A model generated the notes under the pieces. That model made no database searches. It was not told the origin of the DNA and saw only the letters and a list, made by a program, of their open reading frames with translations. A stretch of 54,298 nt of DNA, taken from the NCBI RefSeq assembly GCF_014897815.1, contig NZ_JABUZG010000057.1, positions 163,053-217,350 of the forward strand. Direction: 5' to 3'. This DNA is from Psychrobacter sp. PG1 (GTDB taxonomy: Bacteria; Pseudomonadota; Gammaproteobacteria; Pseudomonadales; Moraxellaceae). Shown here piece after piece: positions 45,108 through 54,263 of the stretch. The first letter of the stretch is position 1; every line of letters starts with the position of its first letter. The position numbers and the translations under genes were made by a program.

Positions 45108-46259
45108 TTACGGGATTGTTTTTACTTCGTTTTGCCATACTAGAGTTTCGCCAGTCTCCATCGTTTGCAATAAATTATAGCGAGACATATCAGTCTGATC
45201 GTCTGCTGTTGGCGATATTGATTGTGAAGGTTGCAAACTCAAACTAAGAGTGCTCTGGCTATTACTGATAAGCTTAGCAAGTTCGCCCTCAATTCTATTA
45301 CCAGTAACACCGCAGCCCATGAGCGTTTGTGGTCCCGAGCCAACTAGCAATGTATAATCTTTCATCAAAATATAAGGACCACCGATACCATTGCAGCTAG
45401 AACTAAAAAATGCGTATTGACTATCGTCATACCCTCTAAATTTTAGCGACACTGGAAACTCTGGATGATAAAAATGACCAATAGACTCTCGAGATATTAC
45501 CTGCCCTTTGTCATTAAAAGTATTACGAACGGCGCTAACCAGCCGCCAGTCATAGTGCTCTAATAATGCCTTATCAATAGGGAGTCCAGTCGGTTCTTTA
45601 AATGTCCTAGGCGTACCATCAAATGTTAACGTATTGCCATTTTCGATTTTAATGACCAAGTTTTTCGATGCCATTTGAGTATTAACGAGTTTGATTTTTG
45701 CGACTGGTAATAGCTCAACATCTAACTTAATAATATTATTATCGTTAGGAAATAACTTTTTGATATTTGTGTTACTTACTTTATTTTCAGTAGCACTTTC
45801 GCAGGTCGAGGATCTTTCTCTAAGCTCGCTACCATACTCAAAAGGCGGTGCGGACATCCATACGAATTTGATAGCAAAATGTTGGCAGCCTTGAAACAAG
45901 CTTAACGAACTGGGCGCAATTTCTAAAGTAATCGGCGCGTCAGTGTTAATATTAATAGCGTTACTTTTTTTGTCTTTAACTTGTGTTAACTGCCAATAAT
46001 AATTACTTGCCCATTGCAGCGTCATAACTTCATTAGCTGTTTCATCAGCTACCACTACAATTTTTTCTTCCAGCTTTTCAGTTTTTATGATGGGCTGATA
46101 TGATATTGGAGCAGAAGTGCTAGAGCCAGTCACTATTGAGTTAGCAGGTGTAGAATTATCTTTTGCAATATTAGACTGACAACCTATTAGCGCTGCTGGA
46201 AAAGAGATAGCGAGCAATAAAGATAGCGTTAAGCGGTTTAAAATCAGGTGGTTTAACAT
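45108..46259 (-). CDS. Lipoprotein with META/HslJ-like domains, function unknown
   Basis: 383 aa from the ATG at 46259 (an upstream TTG at 46274 is unlikely). Signal peptide with lipobox ALIGC, lipidated C27. Two similar halves are visible. The first has MTLQWASNYYWQLTQVKD and LEIAPSSLSLFQGCQHFAI. The second has YDWRLVSAVRNTFNDKGQ, CNGIGGPYILMKDYTLLVG and TLMGCG. 'W-L' starts and 'C-N-G...Y/F...L' segments recall the META/HslJ fold, which is found in stress-related outer-membrane lipoproteins. Assignment is tentative. It lies between sodC and lon on the same strand, with separate gaps. Confidence 0.6.
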   Translation of the reverse strand: MLNHLILNRLTLSLLLAISFPAALIGCQSNIAKDNSTPANSIVTGSSTSAPISYQPIIKTEKLEEKIVVVADETANEVMTLQWASNYYWQLTQVKDKKSNAININTDAPITLEIAPSSLSLFQGCQHFAIKFVWMSAPPFEYGSELRERSSTCESATENKVSNTNIKKLFPNDNNIIKLDVELLPVAKIKLVNTQMASKNLVIKIENGNTLTFDGTPRTFKEPTGLPIDKALLEHYDWRLVSAVRNTFNDKGQVISRESIGHFYHPEFPVSLKFRGYDDSQYAFFSSSCNGIGGPYILMKDYTLLVGSGPQTLMGCGVTGNRIEGELAKLISNSQSTLSLSLQPSQSISPTADDQTDMSRYNLLQTMETGETLVWQNEVKTIP

Positions 46260-46333
46260 TATAGCTATTACCAAATAAACATTTGTCTAAAATATAGCAT
46301 AAGGTATTATTAAAGATGTTCTTTATTTTTGCC

Positions 46334-46367
46334 AAAAAAAAGCCGCTCATTATAGTAATGAGCGGCT
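46334..46367 (-). terminator. Terminator of lon
   Basis: Twelve-base perfect stem AGCCGCTCATTA / TAATGAGCGGCT around TAG, followed on the minus strand by a run of eight T. It lies 35-68 bases after the lon stop codon. Confidence 0.9.
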
Positions 46368-46401
46368 CTTATTTCTTAAGAATTGAATATCAAATAATCA
46401 A

Positions 46402-49056
46402 TTAGTTATGCAATGCTTTGCTTGAGGTTTTATCGACTGTGACTTTCGCAAGCTTAAGAGGAACTGGCATACTGACCAAGGCAACCTTCAATATCTCATC
46501 AATCGTTGCCACTGGCTGAATAGTCAGACCGGCTTTGACGTTATCAGGGATATCAGCTAAGTCACGCTCATTAGTCGCTGGAATCAACACATGCTTGATT
46601 CCACCTCGATGAGCAGCTAGTAGCTTCTCTTTGAGACCACCGATACGCAGGATTTTACCGCGTAGTGTAATCTCACCCGTCATAGCGATATCTGGACGAA
46701 TAGCAATGCCCGTCAATGCAGAGACTAGCGCTGTGGTAAGAGCACCACCAGCTGATGGGCCATCTTTCGGGGTCGCGCCTTCTGGCATATGCACATGGAC
46801 GTCAGTCGTCTTAAAGGTTTCATAATCAATACCTAAGCTATCACCGCGAGCACGTACCACGCTCATGGCAGCGCGAATCGATTCTTTCATCACGTCACCG
46901 AGCGAACCGGTAAAGCTTAGCTCGCCTTTACCTTTCATCGCCACCGCTTCGATAGTAAGTAGCTCACCACCGACTTGCGTCCAAGCAAGCCCCGTAATAC
47001 GACCAATCTCAGGCTCTTCTTCAGCCAGACCATAATCGTACTGATGGACACCGAGATAATCATCGATATTTTTGTCATCGACCACAACCAGCTGACGTTC
47101 TGCTTTTTTCGGAGCGCGGGCGCCATGGCTTTCAACCGAACCGCGAACCACTTTACGGCAGATTTTATTGACTTCACGCTCAAGGTTACGCACACCGGCT
47201 TCACGGGTATAGCTACGCACGATGCTATGTAATGCCGCTTCTACAATCTCAATTTCGCCTTCTTTGAGACCGTTATTCTTGATCGCTTTTGGCACAAGAT
47301 ACTTCTGCGCGATATTGACCTTTTCTTCTTCGGTATAGCCCGGCAGACGAATGACTTCCATCCGGTCAAGCAGGGCAGGCGGGATATCCATGCTGTTGGC
47401 AGTACAGATAAACATCACTTGCGATAAATCTAAATCCATATCTAAATAATGGTCGTTAAACGTATCGTTCTGTGAGGGATCTAACACTTCAAGCAATGCT
47501 GAGGCTGGATCACCGCGGAAGTCTTGCGCCATTTTATCGATTTCATCTAACAAAAACAGCGGGTTTTTAACTTCAACTTTGGCCAGCGATTGAACAACTT
47601 TACCCGGCATCGCGCCGATATAAGTGCGGCGATGACCACGGATTTCCGCTTCATCACGCACGCCGCCAAGCGCCATACGTACAAATTTACGACCAGTCGC
47701 ACGGGCAATCGACTCGCCTAATGAGGTTTTACCAACACCTGGAGGACCGACTAAACAAAGAATCGGACCGCGAAGTTTTTTCACTCTTGATTGCACGGCG
47801 AGGTATTCTAAGATGCGATCTTTCACATCTTGCAAGCCGTAATGATCTTCGTCCAATACCGTTTTTGCTTTTTCTAAATTGATGGAAACCTTGGTTGTGG
47901 CATTCCACGGTGTGTCCAAAATCCATTCAATATAGTTGCGCACCACTGACGACTCACTCGAGGCAGGTGGCATCATTTTGAGCTTTTTCAGCTCTTGATC
48001 CGCTTTTTTACGCACATCTTCTGGCAAGTCGGCATCTTCTAGACGCTGCTCTAGCTCAGCCACATCATCTTCGCCATCAAACGCACCGTCATTCATATCT
48101 GACAGCTCATTTTTAATGGCTTTCATCTTCTCGTTTAAGAAGTATTCGCGCTGATTGTCTTCCATTTGCTGACGGACAGCTTCTTGGATATCTTGCTCGA
48201 TATTTTGTTCAGCACTCTGCTTAACCAAATATTCGGTTAAGGTATTGATATGGGTTTTAAGGTCATCATTTTCTAAGAATGATTGCTTAATATCTAAATC
48301 CATCGATACACGGGTCGAGATGAAATAGACCAACTCAAGCAAATCATCGATACGTTTTGCCACACGAGTCAGCTCGCGAGCATTACGCAGACGCGCATCC
48401 GCATAGCTTTCAAACAATGTGGTCAATGCTTGAATCGTGTTTTTCTGCTGGCTCTCATCCATACTGACATCAAGGTCAGCACGCTCAAAGCTTGCCATCA
48501 ATAATGTGTCGTGATTTTCTATAGTATCAACGCGCGCACGGTATTGACCTTCGATCAATACTTTGATGCAATTTTCATCGCTATCATGCGGCATAGTGCT
48601 GACGATGCGGCAAACCGTTCCGTACTGATACAAGTTATCTTGATCAATATCTTCGGTTAGCGAGTCTTTTTGCGCCACGACCAATACTTTATTGCCATAC
48701 TCAGCTTGTGCCAATTCCACGGCTTTTACCGACGGCGCACGGCCGACAAATAAGGCAATTTGCATGTGCGGATAAACAACCACATCACGCAATGCTAGTA
48801 GTGGTAAATAGTTTTCTGTACCGTCACCTTTTATACTATCGTCTTTTGCGTCATCGTCTTCAATAGTGTTGTCCTTGTCTTCATTATCTTTATCATCACT
48901 ATCTTTGCTATCACCATCTTCAACGCGATCAGCTGTTATAGCTACATCACCTGTCGTATCGTCAGGCGCGCTGTCTCGCTCCTGATCATCAGCAACAGTA
49001 GATGAAACGTCGACATCGATGTCGATATTGTCTTGGGTAATTTTATGTTCACTCAT
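46402..49056 (-). CDS. lon: ATP-dependent Lon protease with acidic N-terminal extension
   Basis: 884 aa from the ATG at 49056 with AGGA seven bases upstream. An open frame continues further back to a GTG at 49158, but no ribosome-binding site supports it. The LON substrate domain starts near residue 82 (NYLPLLALRDVVVYPHM), some 70 residues later than in E. coli Lon. The AAA+ domain has GPPGVGKTSLGESIA and LFLLDEIDKM. The protease dyad is S768 (PKDGPSAGGA) and K811 (GGLKEKLLAAHRGG). Residues ~10-80 are unusually acidic, Asp being the dominant residue with clusters such as KDSDDKDNEDKDN. It degrades misfolded and regulatory proteins in the cytoplasm. Confidence 0.94.
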   Translation of the reverse strand: MSEHKITQDNIDIDVDVSSTVADDQERDSAPDDTTGDVAITADRVEDGDSKDSDDKDNEDKDNTIEDDDAKDDSIKGDGTENYLPLLALRDVVVYPHMQIALFVGRAPSVKAVELAQAEYGNKVLVVAQKDSLTEDIDQDNLYQYGTVCRIVSTMPHDSDENCIKVLIEGQYRARVDTIENHDTLLMASFERADLDVSMDESQQKNTIQALTTLFESYADARLRNARELTRVAKRIDDLLELVYFISTRVSMDLDIKQSFLENDDLKTHINTLTEYLVKQSAEQNIEQDIQEAVRQQMEDNQREYFLNEKMKAIKNELSDMNDGAFDGEDDVAELEQRLEDADLPEDVRKKADQELKKLKMMPPASSESSVVRNYIEWILDTPWNATTKVSINLEKAKTVLDEDHYGLQDVKDRILEYLAVQSRVKKLRGPILCLVGPPGVGKTSLGESIARATGRKFVRMALGGVRDEAEIRGHRRTYIGAMPGKVVQSLAKVEVKNPLFLLDEIDKMAQDFRGDPASALLEVLDPSQNDTFNDHYLDMDLDLSQVMFICTANSMDIPPALLDRMEVIRLPGYTEEEKVNIAQKYLVPKAIKNNGLKEGEIEIVEAALHSIVRSYTREAGVRNLEREVNKICRKVVRGSVESHGARAPKKAERQLVVVDDKNIDDYLGVHQYDYGLAEEEPEIGRITGLAWTQVGGELLTIEAVAMKGKGELSFTGSLGDVMKESIRAAMSVVRARGDSLGIDYETFKTTDVHVHMPEGATPKDGPSAGGALTTALVSALTGIAIRPDIAMTGEITLRGKILRIGGLKEKLLAAHRGGIKHVLIPATNERDLADIPDNVKAGLTIQPVATIDEILKVALVSMPVPLKLAKVTVDKTSSKALHN

Positions 49057-49449
49057 ATATTCTTCCTCGTTCACCAGACTTGTAAAGTCAAGTTCGTGGT
49101 TCATGTTTAGATAAATGGTGCTCACCGATAAAATTGCAAGGCTTGTAGGCAAAGTCACACGCTTATCTGCGCAAAATAGTTATATCTATCTAAAGACTGC
49201 GAGTCATATTGTTATTCATAATTTTAAATATTAGCTGAAATTTAATGTATACAGAGCATGGGTAAGAAGTCGTAGCTAACACCTATTGGGTTCTGTGCGT
49301 AGGATTTGTGTGCAAAATAAGGTAAACTGACGCGCGTCTTAAACGGTGGTTTAAGCATCAAGCGGTTTAGAGGCAAGGGTGATATCTATCGTCCATGAGA
49401 TATTAATAGGTCTTAATCAGGCTATAGCAGACAGAATAAGAGGCAATAT
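49057..49449. other. Divergent intergenic region, lon / antiporter gene
   Basis: 393 bases, the first ~100 of which are an open extension of the lon frame without start signals. It holds a perfect inverted repeat CTTAAAC-GGTG-GTTTAAG at 49338-49355, about 95 bases before the antiporter gene. No gene or RNA is recognised. Confidence 0.55.
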
Positions 49450-50823
49450 ATGACCATCAATGCGGTACTGCTGGCAGTCATCATCATGCTAGGGCTGTCT
49501 TTGGCGCGTGTACACGTGGTACTCAGCTTATTAATCGGTGCGCTGGCAGGCGGACTCATCGCTGGTTTGGGTATGACCGATACTTTGAATGCCTTTCAAG
49601 AAGGTATCCGTAATGGCGCACAAATTGCGCTGTCATATGCGCTGCTTGGGGCTTTTGCAGTGGCGATTGCGCATTCAGGATTGCCACAGTCACTGGCAGG
49701 GGCGGTGATAAAACGCATTGATGCGGGCGGCGCAGGTATAGGGGCAGGTGGCATGATTAAATACATGCTGTTTGCAGGTTTAATCACCATGAGCTGCTTT
49801 AGCCAAAACTTAATTCCTATTCATATTGCCTTTATTCCATTGCTGGTACCGCCATTATTGCTCGCCTTTAATCGTATGCACATCGATAGACGTTTAATTG
49901 CTTGTCTACTGACTTTTGGTCTTGTGACCACTTACATGTTTATTCCGTATGGCTTTGGCGATATTTATCTCAATCAAATCATGCTGAAAAACGTCGGTGA
50001 AGCAGGCATTGATATCAGTAACATCTCAGTTACCAAAGCCATGGCAATTCCGGCTTTGGGTATGTTTGTAGGCTTGCTCGTCGCCGTATTTATCAGCTAC
50101 CGTAAACCGCGCCAGTATCAGCAGCTAGCAATTGATAAAGCTGCGCATGATGACGTGTTAGAGGGTGATGCGTTAAGCAAAACCGCAGCTAGTGCGCAAG
50201 CACAAAGTAAGATGAAAACGTTGGTGGCGCTTGCCGCGATTGTGACGGCATTTGTGGTGCAGATGTATACCGACTCACTTTTGCTTGGCTCAATGTTTGG
50301 CTTTGGCGTCTTTATGGCGACGGGCGTCGTTAAATGGAGTGAAGCCGATACAGTCTTTAATGACGGTATCAAATTGATGGCGATGATTGGCTTTATTATG
50401 ATTACCGCGCAGGGTTTTGCGGAAGTCATGAAAGCGACTGAGCAGATTCAGCCCTTGGTTGATGGTGCCGCGTCATTATTCGCAGGTAATAAAGCGATAG
50501 CCGCATTTATTATGCTATTAATTGGTTTAATTGTGACCATGGGTATTGGTTCGTCATTCTCGACCATTCCTATCTTGGCCGCGATTTATGTGCCGCTATG
50601 TATCTCTTTAGGGTTTTCGCCTTTAGCAACCGTGGCGATTATTGGTACGGCTGGCGCGCTCGGTGATGCAGGTTCTCCAGCGTCAGATTCGACTCTTGGA
50701 CCCACTTCTGGTCTAAATATCGACGGTCAGCATGACCATATCAAGGACAGTGTGGTGCCGACATTCTTGCATTACAATATTCCATTATTGATATTTGGTT
50801 GGATTGCAGCGATGGTGTTGTAG
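49450..50823 (+). CDS. Na+/H+ antiporter-family carrier
   Basis: 457 aa integral membrane protein with about eleven to twelve helices. It resembles the YuiF-type Na+/H+ antiporter-family carriers (Na_H_antiport_2 N-terminus plus NhaC-like body). Visible are LARVHVVLSLLIGALAGGLI, GAFAVAIAHSGLPQSLAGAV, FAGLITMSCFSQNLIPIHIA and IGLIVTMGIGSSFSTIPILA. 'GTAGALGDAGSPASDSTLGP' is a signature of the family. Some YuiF relatives have been linked to amino-acid (histidine) uptake, so substrate is uncertain. AGAGGC precedes the ATG. Single gene, divergent from lon. Confidence 0.82.
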   Translation: MTINAVLLAVIIMLGLSLARVHVVLSLLIGALAGGLIAGLGMTDTLNAFQEGIRNGAQIALSYALLGAFAVAIAHSGLPQSLAGAVIKRIDAGGAGIGAGGMIKYMLFAGLITMSCFSQNLIPIHIAFIPLLVPPLLLAFNRMHIDRRLIACLLTFGLVTTYMFIPYGFGDIYLNQIMLKNVGEAGIDISNISVTKAMAIPALGMFVGLLVAVFISYRKPRQYQQLAIDKAAHDDVLEGDALSKTAASAQAQSKMKTLVALAAIVTAFVVQMYTDSLLLGSMFGFGVFMATGVVKWSEADTVFNDGIKLMAMIGFIMITAQGFAEVMKATEQIQPLVDGAASLFAGNKAIAAFIMLLIGLIVTMGIGSSFSTIPILAAIYVPLCISLGFSPLATVAIIGTAGALGDAGSPASDSTLGPTSGLNIDGQHDHIKDSVVPTFLHYNIPLLIFGWIAAMVL

Positions 50824-50853
50824 GCTATCAAAGTTAAGTAGAGTTTGGTGTAG

Positions 50854-50877
50854 GCTGGGTTTTTAACCCAGCTTTAA
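50854..50877 (+). terminator. Hairpin after the antiporter gene
   Basis: Perfect stem GCTGGGTT / AACCCAGC around TTT, 31 bases past the stop codon and followed by TTTAAAA. The weak T-run makes it a modest terminator. Confidence 0.6.
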
Positions 50878-50896
50878 AATGTCAATTACCTTGTTA

Positions 50897-51319
50897 TTAA
50901 ACTGATTCTCTACGAAAAAATCGCCTTAAAACACATAAATAGACCTGCCACAAGCAAAGCAATAAAAATAGCAAAGAGGACAAAAACGTCCAAAAAATCA
51001 TCCCACTTAATGACGGCGGTGCATGCATCGCCATCATACCGAAACCAAATAAAAATAAAATGCTAGTCCCCAGCATAGTGAAAAACTTCCAGCGACTATC
51101 CATATATACATCCATAGTCACCAGTAAGCTTAAATGAAACAGCATTGCCATTATTAATATAACGACTAATTCTATAGGATAGGGATGCGGAAGAGGAATA
51201 TTCTGAACGTGAAGTAAATAGGGATCTGTGCTAAAACCTAAAGTGATAATAAGACCGACGAAAATGATCCACAAAATAGCAAAAACTACCCTTAGTGGTT
51301 TTGAGCGAAAGTAGCTCAT
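50897..51319 (-). CDS. Small membrane protein of unknown function
   Basis: 140 aa from the ATG at 51319 (MSYFRSKPLRVVF), which has GGA nine bases upstream. Longer in-frame starts at 51358 (ATG) and 51364 (TTG) would overlap the upstream gene and lack a ribosome-binding site. Four hydrophobic segments are clear: VVFAILWIIFVGLIITLGF, ELVVILIMAMLFHLSLLV, FFTMLGTSILFLFGFGMMAM and MIFWTFLSSLLFLLLCLWQV. The C-terminus is basic (LRRFFRRESV). I recognise no family. It is the last of three closely packed minus-strand genes beginning with the cyclo-ligase. Confidence 0.65.
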   Translation of the reverse strand: MSYFRSKPLRVVFAILWIIFVGLIITLGFSTDPYLLHVQNIPLPHPYPIELVVILIMAMLFHLSLLVTMDVYMDSRWKFFTMLGTSILFLFGFGMMAMHAPPSLSGMIFWTFLSSLLFLLLCLWQVYLCVLRRFFRRESV

Positions 51320-51338
51320 TGTTGTCTTTCCAAATCCT

Positions 51339-51590
51339 CTATGGGTCTTTATTGTCATTTTCAAAATCTTTTATCCCATCATTCAAACCACGCAAAAACG
51401 CATCACTCTGCGCCAGTAATTCATTTAAGCGTTTCTCATTAACCACCTTTGCTAATTCATCGGAGTTGAAGGACTGTTCTTGACTATAGTAACGCAACTC
51501 TCTAGCGTCCTCGTTACCTAACGTTTGCAAATACTCATCCACATGATCAGCGCTAGAGTTAGTATCCATCGCTTTCTTATCCTCTTTCAT
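51339..51590 (-). CDS. Small acidic cytosolic protein of unknown function
   Basis: 83 aa, hydrophilic and largely helical by composition. Segments are SSADHVDEYLQTLGNEDARE, ELRYYSQEQSFNSDELAKVV and EKRLNELLAQSDAFLRGLND. No cysteine, no signal peptide, no membrane segment. Its ATG overlaps the stop codon of the cyclo-ligase gene (ATGA), the usual mark of translational coupling, so the gene is very likely real despite its size. Family not recognised. Confidence 0.7.
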   Translation of the reverse strand: MKEDKKAMDTNSSADHVDEYLQTLGNEDARELRYYSQEQSFNSDELAKVVNEKRLNELLAQSDAFLRGLNDGIKDFENDNKDP

Positions 51591-52240
51591 CTAAACGACC
51601 TTATGCCACTTGGCGTAATTAAGCCATCTAGTGGCACATCCCACGGTTGCCGCTGTAATTGTTCAACCACTTGAAAATCATAACACCAGCCAATTTTTAA
51701 TGGCTTTTTAGCGCCTGACCGATAGCTTTTGTTAAGGGTCGTATCATAAAAGCCGCCACCCATGCCCATACGATTGCCGTTTAGGTCTACTGCTACTAAC
51801 GGACAGATAATAACATTCAATTCGCGCGCCCAAAGTAGACGGCGATGATGGTTTTGCTTCATACCTAAGCTATGAATGCGCGTCGGTATATTCAGCAGTT
51901 TCGACTGATAAATAGGCACAAAGCGCAGACGTTTATCATCATTACCATTTCTAGTACGACCGAGCGAGCCAACTACTGGCAAGTAAGGTAAATAGCCTAA
52001 GCGTTGACACCAATCCAATAGTAGCTGAGTAGGTAATTCGCCAAAGCCATCGTAATATAAACCAATACGCGCACGCGGTGCTAAGCGTTGTTGCAACTTA
52101 ACTAAATGCAAACTTGCCATGCGCGCGTAATGTCTACGTTCGCCAGCCGTTAATTGCCGACGCTGACGGGTAAATTGCCGTCTCGGCGGATTGCTAACGG
52201 TAGATGTCTGAAACTCAGAATGTTTTAACTCAGGATGCAT
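51587..52240 (-). CDS. 5-Formyltetrahydrofolate cyclo-ligase
   Basis: 217 aa from the ATG at 52240, which has GGGA ten bases upstream; a TTG at 52300 is in frame without a ribosome-binding site. The enzyme converts 5-formyl-THF to 5,10-methenyl-THF using ATP. The diagnostic ATP-binding motif is GMGGGFYDTTL. RRQFTRQRRQLTAGERR is the usual basic N-terminal helix, and PLVAVDLNGNRMGMG precedes the motif. The C-terminus PWDVPLDGLITPSGIRSF is also typical. Some 15-20 N-terminal residues and an Arg-rich loop (SLGRTRNGNDDKRLRF) exceed the usual ~190 aa. In enterics this gene (ygfA/fau) follows 6S RNA; no such RNA is recognised upstream here. Confidence 0.9.
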   Translation of the reverse strand: MHPELKHSEFQTSTVSNPPRRQFTRQRRQLTAGERRHYARMASLHLVKLQQRLAPRARIGLYYDGFGELPTQLLLDWCQRLGYLPYLPVVGSLGRTRNGNDDKRLRFVPIYQSKLLNIPTRIHSLGMKQNHHRRLLWARELNVIICPLVAVDLNGNRMGMGGGFYDTTLNKSYRSGAKKPLKIGWCYDFQVVEQLQRQPWDVPLDGLITPSGIRSFR

Positions 52241-52435
52241 AGATAGACTATCCCATAATGTATTAAATTGATGATGGCTGTTGCTTGTAGAGAGCAGCAA
52301 TGGCTATTTGTGAATATTCAACACGGTCTAGTCATGCTATCATAACGCCACTTTACAGCGTATTTTCCTTTATGTGCAGCGTGTGTTGCACTTTTTTCGC
52401 AGCAGCTATACAACAAACCATCAAAGAGGGTAGTT

Positions 52436-53839
52436 ATGTCGACACAGAATCAGGCAACTCGTACCGAAAAAGATACCATGGGCAACGTGGAAGTCCCAGC
52501 TGACGCTTATTGGGGTGCGCAAACTCAGCGTAGCCGTGAGAACTTTAAAATCGGTGGCGAGACGTTGCCACGTCCAATGATTGAAGCAATGGCACTGGTC
52601 AAAAAAGCCGCTGCAATCACCAATGCAAGCCTAGAGCGTATCGACGCTGACAAGCGCGATTTAATCGTGCAAGCCGCTGATGAAATCATCAATGGTGGCC
52701 TAATCGATCAGTTTCCATTGGTTGTATGGCAGACGGGTTCTGGTACGCAGTCAAACATGAACATGAACGAAGTGTTGGCCAACCGTGCCAACGAAATTGC
52801 TGGTTCTGAGCGCGGCAGCTACACGCCGATTCACCCAAATGATCATGTCAATCATGCTCAATCTACCAACGACAGCTTCCCAACGGCGATTCGTGTTGCC
52901 GCTGCTCGTGAAATCAACAGCCTGCTTATCCCAGCGGTAAAAGCACTACGCGACACATTAGCGGCTAAAGCCAAAGAATTCGATAGCATTGTTAAAATCG
53001 GTCGTACGCATTTACAAGACGCCACACCTTTGACTTTGGGTCAAGAGTTTAGCGGCTATGTTAGCCAACTTGACCACTCATTGACTCGTATTGATAATGC
53101 ACTACAAGGTCTATATGAATTGCCATTAGGTGGTACTGCGGTTGGTACGGGTCTAAACGCCCATCCTGATTACGCGGTAAAATCAGCTGAGCAATTATCA
53201 ACCTTGTCTGGTCTACCATTTGTGACGTCACCAAATAAATTTGAAGCATTAGCCGCTCGTGATGCTGAAGTATTTGCTTCTGGCGCACTAAAAACCCTAG
53301 CGGGTAGCTTGAATAAAATCGCTAACGACGTACGTTGGTTAGCGTCAGGTCCTCGTTGTGGTCTGGGCGAATTGACAATTCCTGAAAATGAGCCAGGCTC
53401 ATCTATCATGCCGGGTAAAGTAAACCCAACTCAGTCAGAAGCGATGACCATGGTTGTCGCTCAAGTAATGGGTAATGATGTCACTATCAGCATGGCTGGC
53501 GCATCAGGTAACTTTGAACTCAACGTTTATAAGCCAGTTATCGCGTTTAACTTATTGCAATCTATCAAACTCTTGGGTGATGGCTGCAACAGCTTCAATG
53601 AAAACTGTGCCGTTGGTATCGAGCCAGTAAAAGATAAAATCGATGACTTCTTGCATAATTCATTGATGCTAGTAACGGCATTGAACCGTCATGTCGGTTA
53701 TGAAAATGCGGCGAAAATCGCTAAAACTGCTTATAAAGAAAACAAAACTTTGAAGCAAGTTGCGGTTGAGCTAGAGCTATTAACTGAAGCTCAGTTTGAT
53801 GAGTGGGTTATTCCTGCTGATATGGTAAACCCTAAGTAA
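52436..53839 (+). CDS. fumC: Fumarate hydratase class II
   Basis: 467 aa, the standard length. Catalyses reversible hydration of fumarate to malate in the citric-acid cycle; iron-independent. [19 protein letters not shown] opens the enzyme. The three conserved regions are present: [36 protein letters not shown] and the signature [16 protein letters not shown] with the catalytic serine. AGAGGG precedes the ATG. It is divergent from the cyclo-ligase gene, with 195 bases between the likely starts, and ends at a terminator. Confidence 0.97.
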   Translation: MSTQNQATRTEKDTMGNVEVPADAYWGAQTQRSRENFKIGGETLPRPMIEAMALVKKAAAITNASLERIDADKRDLIVQAADEIINGGLIDQFPLVVWQTGSGTQSNMNMNEVLANRANEIAGSERGSYTPIHPNDHVNHAQSTNDSFPTAIRVAAAREINSLLIPAVKALRDTLAAKAKEFDSIVKIGRTHLQDATPLTLGQEFSGYVSQLDHSLTRIDNALQGLYELPLGGTAVGTGLNAHPDYAVKSAEQLSTLSGLPFVTSPNKFEALAARDAEVFASGALKTLAGSLNKIANDVRWLASGPRCGLGELTIPENEPGSSIMPGKVNPTQSEAMTMVVAQVMGNDVTISMAGASGNFELNVYKPVIAFNLLQSIKLLGDGCNSFNENCAVGIEPVKDKIDDFLHNSLMLVTALNRHVGYENAAKIAKTAYKENKTLKQVAVELELLTEAQFDEWVIPADMVNPK

Positions 53840-53957
53840 GCAGTAGACCAAATAATGATGTGCTACGGCGTCAGAATCGCTTAATGTACGAGCAGTACAA
53901 TTTGCACTCGTCTTTCTGGTAGCAGCGTCATATTTATTCCACTTAGAATTTATAAAC

Positions 53958-54006
53958 AAAAAGACCTTGTCATCCTTTATAAACGGATGTTCAGGGTCTT
54001 TTTTTG
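53958..54006 (+). terminator. Terminator of fumC
   Basis: Stem AAAAGACCTTGTCATCC / GGATGTTCAGGGTCTTTT with a wobble and a mismatch, then a T-run. It is about 120 bases after the stop codon. Confidence 0.85.
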
Positions 54007-54263
54007 TCTATTAATTGAAGTACATACATCGAGCGAAACAATGTCTTACCCTCAAACAACAAGTCAACTAATATTTATAACGAGTAAAACTAAAACCTTG
54101 GTTAGAATAAGCACATAGGTAAGTGATGATGAAAAATAATTTTTAAATCATCATAGTAAATCAACACATGCACAATAAGAGCGAACGATTAGACTAACTA
54201 AAAATAGTTCGCCGCTAACGTCCCTGTTTGTATTCTCTTATCTATGACCATTCTAATTATACT

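Noticed and set aside
49057..49158. Longer N-terminus for Lon (GTG at 49158 or ATG at 49104)
   Set aside because: Neither has a ribosome-binding site, while the ATG at 49056 has AGGA at ideal spacing.
50897..51364. Longer starts for the four-helix membrane protein at 51358 or 51364
   Set aside because: They overlap the upstream gene and lack ribosome-binding sites; 51319 has one.
52241..52435. 6S RNA upstream of the cyclo-ligase gene, as in enterics and pseudomonads
   Set aside because: The short gap to fumC shows no long self-complementary structure of the expected ~180 bases.
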